Origin: Marichromatium purpuratum 984
Lineage (GTDB): Bacteria; Pseudomonadota; Gammaproteobacteria; Chromatiales; Chromatiaceae
NCBI RefSeq assembly: GCF_000224005.2
Contig: NZ_CP007031.1
Coordinates: 2,261,001-2,325,000, forward strand
Length of the DNA stretch: 64,000 nucleotides
Reading direction: 5' to 3'
The translations under genes were made by a program, and so were the position numbers. The stretch's first letter is position 1, and every line of letters begins with the position of its first letter. The notes under the pieces are model-generated. The model had not been told where the DNA came from. It saw only the letters and a program-made list of their open reading frames with translations, and did no database searches. This document shows, in pieces, positions 1 through 8,257 of the stretch.

Positions 1-1
1 A

Positions 2-979
2 GAACCGGACGCCGAACTGGTCGAGGCGGTGCTGGTCGAGCCACTCGCGCCCTCGGCACTGTACGACACCGTCGCGCGAACGCGTGCGCGGCGCCTCGGC
101 ACGCCCGACGCCTCGCGTGACACGCCGACCCGAGCGCGCCGACTCGCCGGGCTAAGGCTGCTGGTCGTCGACGACAGCCAGACCAACCGTGAGGTCGCCC
201 AACGCATCCTCGCCGACGAGGGCGCGCAGATCAGTCTCGCCGACGAGGGCCAGCAGGCGCTCGATCGGCTCGCCGCCCACCCCGAGGCGGTCGATCTGGT
301 GCTGATGGACGTACAGATGCCACACATGGACGGGCACGAGGCCACCCGACGTATCCGCCGCAACCCGACCCTGTCGCAACTACCCGTGGTCGCGATCACC
401 GCAGGTACCATGCATACGCAGCAGCACGCGGCCCGAACGGCAGGGATGGACGGTTTCATCGGCAAGCCATTCGATGTCGAAGAGGTGGTAGCCGTCATCC
501 TGCGCCTGGCGCCCCCGGATGCGGTACGCCGGGCCGACGACGATACGGCGCACGAGATCGATATGGAACCGAACCCGGCCGACCACGGCCCGAGCCTACC
601 GGGCTTGACGGTCGACTCCAGCCTGGCCGTCTGGAAGGACTCCGACACCTATCGGCGCTATCTGCGCGCCTTCGCCCGCGAGCACGGCGACACCGCCCAA
701 CGCATCGCCGAGGCCGAGCCGGAGGTAGCGCGGCAGACGGCGCACAAGCTCCGCGGCATCGCCGCGAACCTCGGACTCGCCGAGGTCGCCGCGCGCGCCG
801 CCGAGGTCGAGGAGCAGGACGCGGACGACCATGCGCACACAGCGGCGACGGCAGCGCTGCAGAGCGCCCTCGCCACCGCGCTCGACTCCATCGCTCGCTA
901 CGCCCCCGACCCTAGCGCCACGCCGGAACAGCCGAACACCATCCCCGCCACGACACCATCGTCGACGGGCATGTCTTGA
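2..979 (+). CDS. Hybrid sensor histidine kinase, C-terminal part (REC-HPt), cut by the window edge
   Basis: The reading frame is open from the first bases, so the N-terminus lies outside the window. The first ~25 residues (VEPLAPSALYDTV) look like the last helix of a preceding receiver domain. A full receiver domain follows, with acidic pocket VVDD, phospho-acceptor Asp in LVLMDVQMPHMDG and the conserved Lys in GKPF. After a linker comes an HPt domain with its phospho-His in TAHKLRGIAANLG. This order is that of an unorthodox hybrid kinase relaying His-Asp-His. The input and kinase domains cannot be seen. The tail after the HPt is Ala/Thr/Pro-rich and low in complexity. Confidence 0.85.
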   Translation, partial: EPDAELVEAVLVEPLAPSALYDTVARTRARRLGTPDASRDTPTRARRLAGLRLLVVDDSQTNREVAQRILADEGAQISLADEGQQALDRLAAHPEAVDLVLMDVQMPHMDGHEATRRIRRNPTLSQLPVVAITAGTMHTQQHAARTAGMDGFIGKPFDVEEVVAVILRLAPPDAVRRADDDTAHEIDMEPNPADHGPSLPGLTVDSSLAVWKDSDTYRRYLRAFAREHGDTAQRIAEAEPEVARQTAHKLRGIAANLGLAEVAARAAEVEEQDADDHAHTAATAALQSALATALDSIARYAPDPSATPEQPNTIPATTPSSTGMS

Positions 980-1115
980 GCGAGCACCTGCCGCGCCCGG
1001 TGCGCCGACACCGGCAGCACACACGGTGACGCGGTCAGCACGCCGAGGTTCGCCTCGCGCCAGCGCATGTTCAGCAAGCGATCGTCCGAACGCGGCCAGA
1101 GCATCTCCTGGGCGC

Positions 1116-1155
1116 AAAATATACCGCTTTACAAATATAACGAATAACGTATATT
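1116..1155 (+). promoter_or_regulatory. AT-rich arsR promoter region with inverted repeat
   Basis: About 45 bp of strikingly AT-rich sequence in GC-rich surroundings directly precede arsR. Half-sites AATATAC (1118-1124) and GTATATT (1149-1155) form a perfect inverted repeat, 24 bp apart. This is where the arsR promoter and an autoregulatory ArsR operator are expected; binding is inference. Confidence 0.5.
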
Positions 1156-1162
1156 AAAGCCC

Positions 1163-1516
1163 ATGGAAACAAAACCCACGGCCTTCTTCGCCGCTCTGGC
1201 CAACGACACCCGACTGCGTTGCCTGGTGCTGTTGCGCGAACAGGGCGAGCTGTGCGTCTGCGAGCTGACCCACGCCACCGGCTCGGCGCAACCACACGTC
1301 TCGCGCCATCTCGCCCAGTTGCGCGAGCTGGGGCTGGTCGCCGACCGGCGCGCCGGACTCTGGGTCTACTACCGCGTCCACCCGGCGCTGCCCGACTGGG
1401 CGTGCCGAGTGCTCGACGAGACCGCCGCGGCGGTGCGCGGACAGGCCCCCTTCAGCAGTGACGCCGCCAACCTGGCGAGCATGCCGGGACGCCCCTCGGC
1501 GCCGCGCTGCGCCTGA
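1163..1516 (+). CDS. arsR: ArsR-family arsenite-responsive transcriptional repressor
   Basis: 117 aa winged-helix repressor of the ArsR/SmtB family. It carries the As(III)-sensing motif ELCVCEL (Cys31, Cys33) in the recognition-helix region, followed by the DNA-reading segment QPHVSRHLAQLRELGLV and the wing GLWVYYRV. This matches the E. coli-type ArsR; the third Cys of that site is replaced (Thr). It heads an arsenic cluster with arsC and ACR3 downstream, though 195 bp with a second AT-rich dyad separate it from arsC. It most likely represses its own promoter and the arsC promoter until As(III) binds. The C-terminal ~15 residues are Ala/Pro-rich and not conserved-looking. Confidence 0.92.
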   Translation: METKPTAFFAALANDTRLRCLVLLREQGELCVCELTHATGSAQPHVSRHLAQLRELGLVADRRAGLWVYYRVHPALPDWACRVLDETAAAVRGQAPFSSDAANLASMPGRPSAPRCA

Positions 1517-1605
1517 CTGGCACCGACAGGCATCGCATCGTCACCGATAGCCGCCCCGCTGTCGCCGTCGGGGACGGCCAGGATCCGCACAGCGACATGC
1601 ACAAA

Positions 1606-1624
1606 ACCAAATATATGATTTGGT
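1606..1624 (+). promoter_or_regulatory. Candidate ArsR operator upstream of arsC
   Basis: Perfect 7-bp inverted repeat ACCAAAT / ATTTGGT around a 5-bp ATATG spacer, inside a short AT-rich island between arsR and arsC. Its position suggests a second repressor site controlling arsC and the transport genes independently of arsR. The half-sites differ from those in front of arsR (AATATAC), so one regulator binding both is uncertain. Confidence 0.45.
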
Positions 1625-1711
1625 AGATATTACGAAACCGCGATCGCACGCCCCAACCGCCATGACACCCGCCCGACACCGGGCACCAAGGATCAGATCG
1701 AGGATCCCTGC

Positions 1712-2149
1712 ATGAACGCCACCGCCAAGACCGTGCTCGTGCTCTGTACCGGCAACGCCTGCCGCTCGCAGATGGCCGAGGTGCTGCTCAATCACGATCT
1801 CGCCGGTCGGGTGCGCGCCCTCTCCGCCGGCACCCGGCCACAGCCCCGGGTCGCCGAGGGGGCCATCGCCGCGCTCGCCGAGGCCGGGCTGCCGACCGCG
1901 GGGCTCCATCCCAAGGCGGTCGAGACCCTGCTCGACCAGCCCTTCGATCTGGTAGTCAGCGTCTGCGACAACGCCCGCGAGCAGTGCCCGATCTTCCCGC
2001 GCCCGCTCCCCCGGCTCCACCTCCCCTTCCACGACCCCCACGGCGAGCCGCTGGACGCCTTCATCGCCGTCCGCGACCAGATCCGCGCGCGCCTGGTGCC
2101 GGCGGTGGCCAAGGCGCTGGGGCTCACCATCACGCCACCATCGGAGTAA
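1712..2149 (+). CDS. arsC: Arsenate reductase, thioredoxin-coupled (low-MW phosphatase fold)
   Basis: 145 aa cytoplasmic enzyme reducing As(V) to As(III) for export. The P-loop CTGNACRS (Cys12-X5-Arg18) is the nucleophile motif of the low-molecular-weight phosphatase fold. Cys85 and Cys92 in SVCDNAREQC reproduce the Cys-X6-Cys pair of the pI258-type, thioredoxin-dependent reductases, in which three cysteines relay the electrons. The DP-H-type loop (FHDPHGEP) supplies the general acid. The gene lies 3 bp upstream of the ACR3 pump gene, so the two are surely co-transcribed. Confidence 0.93.
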   Translation: MNATAKTVLVLCTGNACRSQMAEVLLNHDLAGRVRALSAGTRPQPRVAEGAIAALAEAGLPTAGLHPKAVETLLDQPFDLVVSVCDNAREQCPIFPRPLPRLHLPFHDPHGEPLDAFIAVRDQIRARLVPAVAKALGLTITPPSE

Positions 2150-2152
2150 GTC

Positions 2153-3235
2153 ATGTCGGTACCGTGCGAGGTCTCCGCCACACAGGCGAGCGGCGCGCCG
2201 ATGAGCCTCTTCGAGCGCGGTCTGACCCTCTGGGTCGGGCTCTGCATCCTCATCGGCATCGGGCTCGGGCAATGGGCGCCGGCGCCCTTCCAGTTGCTCG
2301 GCGGACTGGAGGTCGCCCAGGTCAACATCCCGGTGGGTCTGCTGATCTGGGTGATGATCATCCCGATGCTGATGAAGATCGACTTCGGCGCCCTCCATCA
2401 GGTGCGCACGCACTGGCGCGGCATCGGCGTCACCCTGTTCGTCAACTGGGCGGTCAAGCCCTTCTCCATGGCGCTGCTCGCCTGGCTGTTCATCCGCGGG
2501 CTGTTCGCGCCCTGGCTGCCGGCCGAGCAGCTCGACGCCTATGTCGCCGGGCTCATCCTGCTCGCCGCCGCGCCCTGTACCGCGATGGTCTTCGTGTGGA
2601 GCCGGCTGACCGGGGGCGATCCCTACTTCACCCTCTCGCAGGTAGCGCTCAACGACGCCATCATGGTGTTCGCCTTCGCCCCCATCGTCGGGCTGTTGCT
2701 GGGGCTGTCGTCGATCCTGGTGCCCTGGGAGACGCTGCTGACCTCGGTGGCGCTCTATATCGTGGTGCCGGTGATCATCGCCCAGTGGTGGCGGCGCCGA
2801 CTGCTGCGCCACGGCAGCGCGCGCTTCGAGGCCACCCTCGAGACCCTCGGCCACGCCTCGATCCTCGCGCTGCTCGCCACCCTGGTGCTGCTGTTCGCCT
2901 TCCAGGGACAGGCGATCATCGACGCGCCGCTGATCATCCTGCTGCTGGCGGTACCGATCCTCATCCAGGTCTTCTTCAACTCGGCGCTGGCCTACTGGCT
3001 CAATCGCGTCGTCGGCGAGCGTCACAGCGTCGCCTGTCCCTCGGCGCTGATCGGCGCCTCCAACTTCTTCGAGCTGGCCGTCGCCGCGGCCATCGCGCTG
3101 TTCGGCTTCGAGTCCGGCGCCGCGCTCGCGACCGTGGTCGGGGTGCTGATCGAGGTGCCGGTGATGCTGCTGGTGGTACGGGTGGTCAACCGCACCCGGG
3201 GCTGGTACGAGCGCGGGCCACGGGTGCGGTCGTGA
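2153..3235 (+). CDS. acr3: ACR3-family arsenite efflux transporter
   Basis: 360 aa inner-membrane protein with about ten hydrophobic segments, of the ACR3 (bile/arsenite/riboflavin transporter) family that extrudes As(OH)3. It shows the family region AAAPCTAMVFVWSRLT with its essential membrane cysteine, and LNDAIMVFAF just after. The length is normal for the family. The start at 2153 follows a GGAG at a suitable distance; a second Met (2201) begins the conserved part MSLFERGLTLWVG and is an alternative start. The gene sits directly behind arsC. It is followed by an array of heptanucleotide repeats before the next permease gene. Confidence 0.93.
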   Translation: MSVPCEVSATQASGAPMSLFERGLTLWVGLCILIGIGLGQWAPAPFQLLGGLEVAQVNIPVGLLIWVMIIPMLMKIDFGALHQVRTHWRGIGVTLFVNWAVKPFSMALLAWLFIRGLFAPWLPAEQLDAYVAGLILLAAAPCTAMVFVWSRLTGGDPYFTLSQVALNDAIMVFAFAPIVGLLLGLSSILVPWETLLTSVALYIVVPVIIAQWWRRRLLRHGSARFEATLETLGHASILALLATLVLLFAFQGQAIIDAPLIILLLAVPILIQVFFNSALAYWLNRVVGERHSVACPSALIGASNFFELAVAAAIALFGFESGAALATVVGVLIEVPVMLLVVRVVNRTRGWYERGPRVRS

Positions 3236-3253
3236 AGCCAGCCGCCAGCCGCG

Positions 3254-3337
3254 CCAGCAACCAGCAACCAGCAACCAGCGACCAGCAACCAGCAACCAGC
3301 GACCAGCAACCAGCGACCAGCGACCAGCGACCAGCTT
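3254..3337 (+). repeat. Heptanucleotide tandem repeat CCAGCRA, about 12 copies
   Basis: Twelve consecutive 7-bp units CCAGCAA or CCAGCGA (the last degenerate) fill the space between acr3 and the DUF318 permease gene. The same motif or its reverse complement recurs near 11575, 43585, 49805 and 49964, always between genes. Confidence 0.95.
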
Positions 3338-3478
3338 ATAGCCTGCAGTGGCGAGGCTAGCCGCATGACCGACGACGACGGACAAGCGGGTCCTGGTGGT
3401 TCCTTTCTTCACATGCAGAGACAGGCATGAACATTCCTCTCCATATCCATCCCCACCGCTCACCGGGAGCAGGCCCCC

Positions 3479-4432
3479 ATGTTTGAGCAACTCGGCAACC
3501 TGGTCGCCTTCACCCTGCTCGGGCTGGAGCCGGCCTCGCGCAGCGGCGCGGCGGTGCAGTTCTTCGTCATGGACGTGGCCAAGATCTTCGTCCTGCTGGT
3601 GTTGGTGATCTATGTCATGGGGCTGTTACGCGCCATGCTCTCACCGGAGCGGGTGCGCGCCTTCGTGCGTGGCCGCCCGGACTGGCAGGCGCGCGGCATG
3701 GCCGTCACCCTGGGCGCGGTGACGCCCTTCTGCTCGTGCTCGTCGGTGCCGCTGTTCATCGGTTTCGTCGAGGCCGGCATCCCGCTCGGGGTGACCTTCT
3801 CCTTTCTCATCGCCAGCCCGATGATCAACGAGGTCGCCGCCGTCGTCCTGGTCGGTGTCCTGGGCTGGAAGCTCGCGGCGCTCTATGTGCTCGCCGGGCT
3901 GCTCGTGGCCTGGTTCGGCGGTCTCGCCATGCAGGCCTTCCGGCCCGAACGCTGGGTCGAGGACTATGTGTGGAAGATCCGCATGGGCGAGACGGCCAGG
4001 GCCGAGCCCGACACCAGCCTGCGTGGGCGCCACCGCTACGCGCTCGGCGAGGTACGCGAGATCGTCGGGCGGATCTGGCGCTGGGTGCTGCTCGGCATCG
4101 GCGTCGGCGCCCTCTTCCACGGCTTCGTCCCCGCCGCCTGGGTGACCGAGCACCTGGGCGGGGAGGACTGGTTTAGCGTGCCGGCGGCGGTGCTGCTGGG
4201 CATCCCGCTCTATGCCAACGCCACCGGCGTCATCCCGGTGGCCGAGGCGATGCTGACCAAGGGCGTGGCGATCGGCACCACCCTGGCGCTGATGATGAGT
4301 GTTGCGGCGCTCTCGCTGCCGGAGCTGCTGATCCTGCGCAAGGTCATCCGCTGGCCAGCCCTGGCGCTGTTCGCCACGGTGCTGGCCGTCGCCTTCACCC
4401 TGGTCGGGTGGGGCTTCAATCTGATCGTTTGA
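3479..4432 (+). CDS. DUF318-family permease (ArsP-like) in the arsenic cluster
   Basis: 317 aa polytopic membrane protein with about eight hydrophobic segments. The motif TPFCSCSSVPLFIGF is the hallmark of the DUF318/SO0444-type permeases; the paired cysteines are thought to bind soft metals or metalloids. Some relatives (ArsP) export trivalent organoarsenicals, and others are linked to Cu/Zn efflux. The arsenic neighbours favour a metalloid substrate here, which is inference. The next gene, encoding a CxxC mini-thioredoxin, starts 11 bp after this stop, a pairing common for this permease family, suggesting thiol chemistry on permease or substrate. Confidence 0.82.
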   Translation: MFEQLGNLVAFTLLGLEPASRSGAAVQFFVMDVAKIFVLLVLVIYVMGLLRAMLSPERVRAFVRGRPDWQARGMAVTLGAVTPFCSCSSVPLFIGFVEAGIPLGVTFSFLIASPMINEVAAVVLVGVLGWKLAALYVLAGLLVAWFGGLAMQAFRPERWVEDYVWKIRMGETARAEPDTSLRGRHRYALGEVREIVGRIWRWVLLGIGVGALFHGFVPAAWVTEHLGGEDWFSVPAAVLLGIPLYANATGVIPVAEAMLTKGVAIGTTLALMMSVAALSLPELLILRKVIRWPALALFATVLAVAFTLVGWGFNLIV

Positions 4433-4443
4433 GGAGTCGAGAC

Positions 4444-4689
4444 ATGAAGACATTCAAGGTGCTGGGCGGCGGCTGCCGCAACTGTGAGGTCACCGCCAAG
4501 ATCATCGCGCAGGCTGCGGCGGAGGCCGGCGTGGACATCCAGCTCGAGAAGATCACGGACATGGCCGAGATCCTGGGCCATGGCGTCATGTCAACGCCTG
4601 CGGTCGTCATCGACGACACGGTGGTCCACAGCGGCGGGGTACCGAGTTCGGATGCGGTGCGGGCCTGGGTCAAAGACGCCGATCAGTAG
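4444..4689 (+). CDS. Small thioredoxin-fold redox protein (CxxC)
   Basis: 81 aa protein of the small 'redox-active disulfide protein 2' / thioredoxin-3 family. It has one redox motif, GGGCRNCEVT, near the N-terminus and the cis-Pro region STPAVVIDD typical of the thioredoxin fold, ending GGVPSSDAVRAWV. The ATG at 4444 follows a GAGGAG Shine-Dalgarno; longer in-frame starts overlap the permease gene and are less likely. It is co-transcribed with the DUF318 permease and may keep metalloid-binding thiols reduced. Confidence 0.85.
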   Translation: MKTFKVLGGGCRNCEVTAKIIAQAAAEAGVDIQLEKITDMAEILGHGVMSTPAVVIDDTVVHSGGVPSSDAVRAWVKDADQ

Positions 4690-4715
4690 GCGTCCAACCC
4701 TGCCCTTGCCGATCG

Positions 4716-4907
4716 TCATGGGTTGACGACAGCAGCCGCCCGCGGATGATCGAAGCGCCCGGGCAGGGCGCCGACGAGCGAGGGTCCGGGCCCGGCAATG
4801 AGCGCGCGGGCGCTCTTGCCGTCACCCCGCCCCGACAGCGGGTCCTCGAACACGAGCCCCTTGATAAGAGGATCATCCGGGCGCGCGTGCCATCGACCAG
4901 GCGGCAC
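4716..4907 (-). pseudogene. Minus-strand ORF fragment, possible gene remnant
   Basis: A 63-codon frame contains plausible protein-like sequence (DDPLIKGLVFEDPLSG, then a Gly/Pro-rich tail). It has no recognisable family, no clear ribosome-binding site, and lies just downstream of another remnant on the same strand. It is either the tail of a decayed gene or chance. Confidence 0.2.
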
Positions 4908-4955
4908 CGCGTGTCAGCGCCCCGTCGTCGTCGGACGCGCCGCGTCTCATGCGCC

Positions 4956-5177
4956 TCATTGCTTCGGCAAGGCATCGTCGATATCGACGATGCGCCGATC
5001 GTAGAAGTCATGCGCGCTGGATCGGAGTGCTGTCGGCAGCTGGTTGCCGTTGCACTTGTGGATCAGCAGCTGCGAGACCAGTCGCCACCCCATGGCATCG
5101 GCGACGAAAGCCCCACCCGGCTCAGGCGGGCGCACCCGATTGCGGCTCGCCTCCCGGCCAGGCCGAGGCGCGGCGCT
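4956..5177 (-). pseudogene. Interrupted minus-strand ORF, unrecognised family
   Basis: A 73-codon open stretch has the look of a true protein end: FVADAMGWRLVSQLLIHKC, then ALRSSAHDFYDRRIVDIDDA before a stop. It has no good ATG near its beginning, and upstream the frame is closed by TGA at 5178-5180, while a neighbouring frame stays open. A frameshifted or truncated gene fits best. A short intact gene using GTG is possible. No function is suggested. Confidence 0.3.
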
Positions 5178-5271
5178 TCACATCGAGGGTCGGCGTCGGG
5201 GCGCGGCGCACCGGGACCCGAAGGCCTCGGTTGCGTCTGGGGCAGATCGCGATCAGCGCGTTCTCGATCGC

Positions 5272-7206
5272 TCAGGACGAGTGATCCGTGCCCAGGTCTT
5301 TGGTATATCCCTTCGGCGGCGGCGTCCACCCGCGTTCCGTGCGGTCGTGTAGCTGGAGCCGATCCACCTCCATCATCTCTGCCAATGTCTCGCGATGCGC
5401 CTTCGCCTGCGCGAGCAAGGCGCGATTGCGGGCCATGTCCGGATTCTCGCCCCAGAGGTCGTAGAGCTGGTCGAGCCCGACCACATCATGCTCGCGAAAG
5501 CTGCGCACCATCTTCTCGACCTTGAACGGGTGTGTCCCGAGCACCTTGAGTGTCTCGCCGCCCAGTTTCAACGAGGCTTCAAACAGTTCGCGCTCGGCCA
5601 GGTGGACGCCGGCCCTGCGCAGCAGATAGAGATGATTGACGTCGAAGGCACGGGCGAGGACGGGCACATGCGGAAAGTGCCGGCGCACATGCTCGACCAT
5701 CCGTATCGCGCGGTCATGGTCGTCGATGGCGATGACGAAGGCCGACGCCTCGGCGATGCCGGCGGCCTCGAGCAGATCGGGACGCGAGGCATCGCCGTAG
5801 TAGCTCTTGATCCCGAACTTGCGCAGCATGTCGACCACTGCCGCCTCATGGTCAAGGACCACGGTGCGCACGCCGGCGGCCACCAACAGACGATTGACGA
5901 TCTGCCCGAAGCGACCATTGCCGGCGATGACCACGGCGCCCTGCTCATCAATGGCATCGGCCTGCCCGGTACCGTCGCTACGCAGTCGCGGCAGGACCAG
6001 CTGATCGTAGAGGATGAACAGTGCCGGGGTCAGCAGCATCGACAAGGCGATCACCAGCGACAGCGTTTTGGCCAGCTCCGACGGAATCACGGCAGTCTGT
6101 ACCGTGAAGCTCAACAGCACGAACCCGAACTCGCCCGCCTGCGCGAGCGCCAGCGTGAACAGCCAACCATCGCGGGAATCGAGCTTGAACGCACGGGCCA
6201 GCGCAAGCAGCACGCCGCCCTTGACCAGCATCACGCCGAGAGTAAGGCCGAGCACCGTCGCGAGATCGCCGAACAGGATGCCGAAATCGATCCCGGCGCC
6301 CACGGTGATGAAGAACAACCCGAGCAACAACCCCTTGAACGGCTCGATATCGGACTCGAGTTCGTGACGGAACTCGCTGTTGGCCAGCACCACGCCGGCG
6401 AGAAAGGTCCCCAGCGCCGGCGACAGCTCCACCAGCGTCATCAACAGGGCGATGCCGATCACCAGCAGCAGTGCCGCCGCGGTGAAGATCTCGCGAAGAC
6501 GCGACGCGGCAATGAAGCGAAACAGCGGCCGGGACAGGAAGTGCCCGCCGAACAGGACCAGCGCCACCGCCCCGAGCACCACACCGGCATGGGCCCAGCC
6601 GGGGAGATCGGCGACCAGACTCATGGACGCCGCATGGTCGCCTGCGTCATGTCCATGGGTGGCGACCGCATCGATCCCGTGCCCGGCCAGTTCCGGCAGC
6701 GCAAGCAGCGGAATCAGCGCGAGCATGGGGATCACCGCGATGTCCTGGAACAGCAACACCGAGAAACTCGCCCGCCCGCCGTCGATGGCAGTCAACCCCT
6801 TCTCGCTCAATGTCTGCAGAACGATGGCCGTGGACGACAGCGAGAAGATCAGCCCGATGGCGACGGCAAGGCGCCAATCGGCGCCCAACCCAAGGGCGAT
6901 GAGCGCGATCAGGACGGCGGTGAGCATGACCTGCAAGCCGCCGAGACCGAGCAATCGTGAGCGCATCTCCCAGAGGAGTCGAGGCTCCAGCTCCAACCCG
7001 ACCAGAAACAGCATCATGACGACGCCGAATTCAGCGAAATGCTGGATCTCCTCGGTCTCCGAGCCCACCAGCCCGATGACCGGGCCGATGACGATACCGG
7101 CAATCAGGTAGCCGAGCACCGAGCCCAGGCCAAGCCGCTTGGCGATCGGAACGGCGACGACCGCCGCGCAGAGATACACGAAGGCCTGGAACAGAAGCCC
7201 CTCCAT
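5272..7206 (-). CDS. kefC: KefC-type glutathione-gated K+/H+ antiporter
   Basis: 644 aa CPA2-family antiporter. The first ~385 residues hold about 12 membrane helices, including the regulatory loop HELESDIEPFKGLLLGLFF, nearly identical in character to E. coli KefC. From ~400 a TrkA-N/RCK nucleotide-binding domain follows (VVIAGNGRFGQIVNRLL; YYGDASRPDLLEAAG; ERELFEASLK). In E. coli such proteins are held closed by glutathione and opened by glutathione adducts of electrophiles, acidifying the cytoplasm. The ancillary oxidoreductase gene lies 3 bp upstream in the same operon. KefB versus KefC cannot be decided by reading. Confidence 0.9.
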   Translation of the reverse strand: MEGLLFQAFVYLCAAVVAVPIAKRLGLGSVLGYLIAGIVIGPVIGLVGSETEEIQHFAEFGVVMMLFLVGLELEPRLLWEMRSRLLGLGGLQVMLTAVLIALIALGLGADWRLAVAIGLIFSLSSTAIVLQTLSEKGLTAIDGGRASFSVLLFQDIAVIPMLALIPLLALPELAGHGIDAVATHGHDAGDHAASMSLVADLPGWAHAGVVLGAVALVLFGGHFLSRPLFRFIAASRLREIFTAAALLLVIGIALLMTLVELSPALGTFLAGVVLANSEFRHELESDIEPFKGLLLGLFFITVGAGIDFGILFGDLATVLGLTLGVMLVKGGVLLALARAFKLDSRDGWLFTLALAQAGEFGFVLLSFTVQTAVIPSELAKTLSLVIALSMLLTPALFILYDQLVLPRLRSDGTGQADAIDEQGAVVIAGNGRFGQIVNRLLVAAGVRTVVLDHEAAVVDMLRKFGIKSYYGDASRPDLLEAAGIAEASAFVIAIDDHDRAIRMVEHVRRHFPHVPVLARAFDVNHLYLLRRAGVHLAERELFEASLKLGGETLKVLGTHPFKVEKMVRSFREHDVVGLDQLYDLWGENPDMARNRALLAQAKAHRETLAEMMEVDRLQLHDRTERGWTPPPKGYTKDLGTDHSS

Positions 7207-7209
7207 GAC

Positions 7210-7818
7210 TCAGCCCTCCGCGAGGATGGCGTCGAGATCGACGTTGAGCCTCGGCAGATCACTGGCGGCATCGAGATCGATGCGCGCGTCGCGCAAGGCT
7301 CTCAACAGGCGTACCCAGTCGGCCACGTGGGCATCGACAAGCCGCTCCTCTACCGCCGTGCGCGCGCCGAACAGCGCAAAGGGAGGCAGATAGCGCATGC
7401 CGCACAAGCGCGCGGTCTGCTCCAGCGGGTGCAACAGCTCGCGAATGGTGAAGTGGTTGAAGCCCTCGGCCCGATAGGCCGCCTCGGGTCCGCCCGCGGT
7501 CAGGGCGTCGAAGAAGAGCTTGCCATGCAGCGCCGTCCCCTGTGAGCCGTAGGCGAAGCCGTACTCCAGCACCAGATCCTGCCATTCCTTCAGGATCGAT
7601 GGCGTCGAGTACCAGTAGAGCGGATGCATGAAGACGATGACGTCATGGTCCAGCAGGCGCTGCTGCTCGTGATCGACGTCGATCTGGAAATCAGGATATT
7701 CGGCATACAGATCGACCAGGGTCACGCCCTCGACCCCGGACGTGGCCAGCATCAATGGGCGATTGACCTCGGAGCGTTCGAGAGACGGATGAGCGAACAG
7801 GACGAGGATGCGTCGCAT
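7210..7818 (-). CDS. NAD(P)H oxidoreductase, KefF/KefG-like antiporter subunit
   Basis: 202 aa flavodoxin-2-fold quinone reductase of the KefF/KefG/MdaB group. Visible features are the FMN-binding start ILVLFAHPSLERSEVNRPL, HDVIVFMHPLYWYSTPSILKEW and the segment FDALTAGGPEAAY. In E. coli KefF and KefG bind their antiporter and are needed for full activity. Here the stop codon is 3 bp before the antiporter start, which supports the same partnership. It acts on the cytoplasmic face of the membrane. Confidence 0.9.
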   Translation of the reverse strand: MRRILVLFAHPSLERSEVNRPLMLATSGVEGVTLVDLYAEYPDFQIDVDHEQQRLLDHDVIVFMHPLYWYSTPSILKEWQDLVLEYGFAYGSQGTALHGKLFFDALTAGGPEAAYRAEGFNHFTIRELLHPLEQTARLCGMRYLPPFALFGARTAVEERLVDAHVADWVRLLRALRDARIDLDAASDLPRLNVDLDAILAEG

Positions 7819-8257
7819 GGGGGAAGTGCCTTTGGCGGGTTTGGATATGATGCACCGTCAGCCTCGAGGCGAGCGCCGGGGACGATCAACGCCATCGACG
7901 ATCCGGACAGGTGCGCCCCGTCTTCTCTCGCGTGGCGTGGCACGTATCGACGGCGGCGGATCCGGGCAAATCGAGCCACATGAAGTGGCTTGCAAGCGAT
8001 TCGGCAAGCCCCGCCGCCGGTTTGACAGGCATTGAGATGGTGTGTGGACGAGCCACATGCAACCAGCCCCGAGCGGGCGGACTCACTCCTCGTGGAGCAT
8101 GGAGTCGGCGGCCAGCACCACCCGCTCCTTGTCCGCCGACTTGCTCCGAGAGATGACTCCGGCCGACAGGCGTCATCGGCGCACGAGACGAACAGCGCAG
8201 CGCGTGTCGGGCCCGCCAAGGTCTGATCGCCGGTCGACCGGAATCCTGAGGAGCGCC
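7819..8257. other. Intergenic region upstream of the kef operon
   Basis: 439 bp between the kef operon start and the 3' end of metR hold no convincing gene. There is a short inverted repeat AGCCAC-N5-GTGGCT (7974-7990) and an 11-bp direct repeat CGAGCCACATG (7972-7982 and 8049-8059). The kef promoter must lie here, but no clear -35/-10 pair was found. Confidence 0.5.

Larger units (their letters stand above)
4690..5271. other. Gap with decayed reading frames, no intact gene
   Basis: Nearly 600 bp between two convergent genes hold no credible intact gene. Several minus-strand fragments read like real protein but are interrupted by stops and frame changes (see 4956-5177 and 4716-4907). The stretch looks like an eroded gene or genes. 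Confidence 0.5.

Noticed and set aside
1541-3490. 649-codon open frame on the minus strand opposite arsC and acr3
   Set aside because: It is antisense to two clear genes; its translation is Arg/Gln/His-rich low-complexity sequence typical of the complementary frame of GC-rich genes.
3479-4432. Calling the DUF318 permease ArsP or a Cu/Zn exporter outright
   Set aside because: The family covers several substrates; only neighbourhood points to arsenicals, so no gene symbol was given.
4690-5271. Insertion sequence or transposase remnant
   Set aside because: No terminal inverted repeats, target duplications or transposase motifs (DDE, HUH, serine recombinase) could be seen in the fragments.
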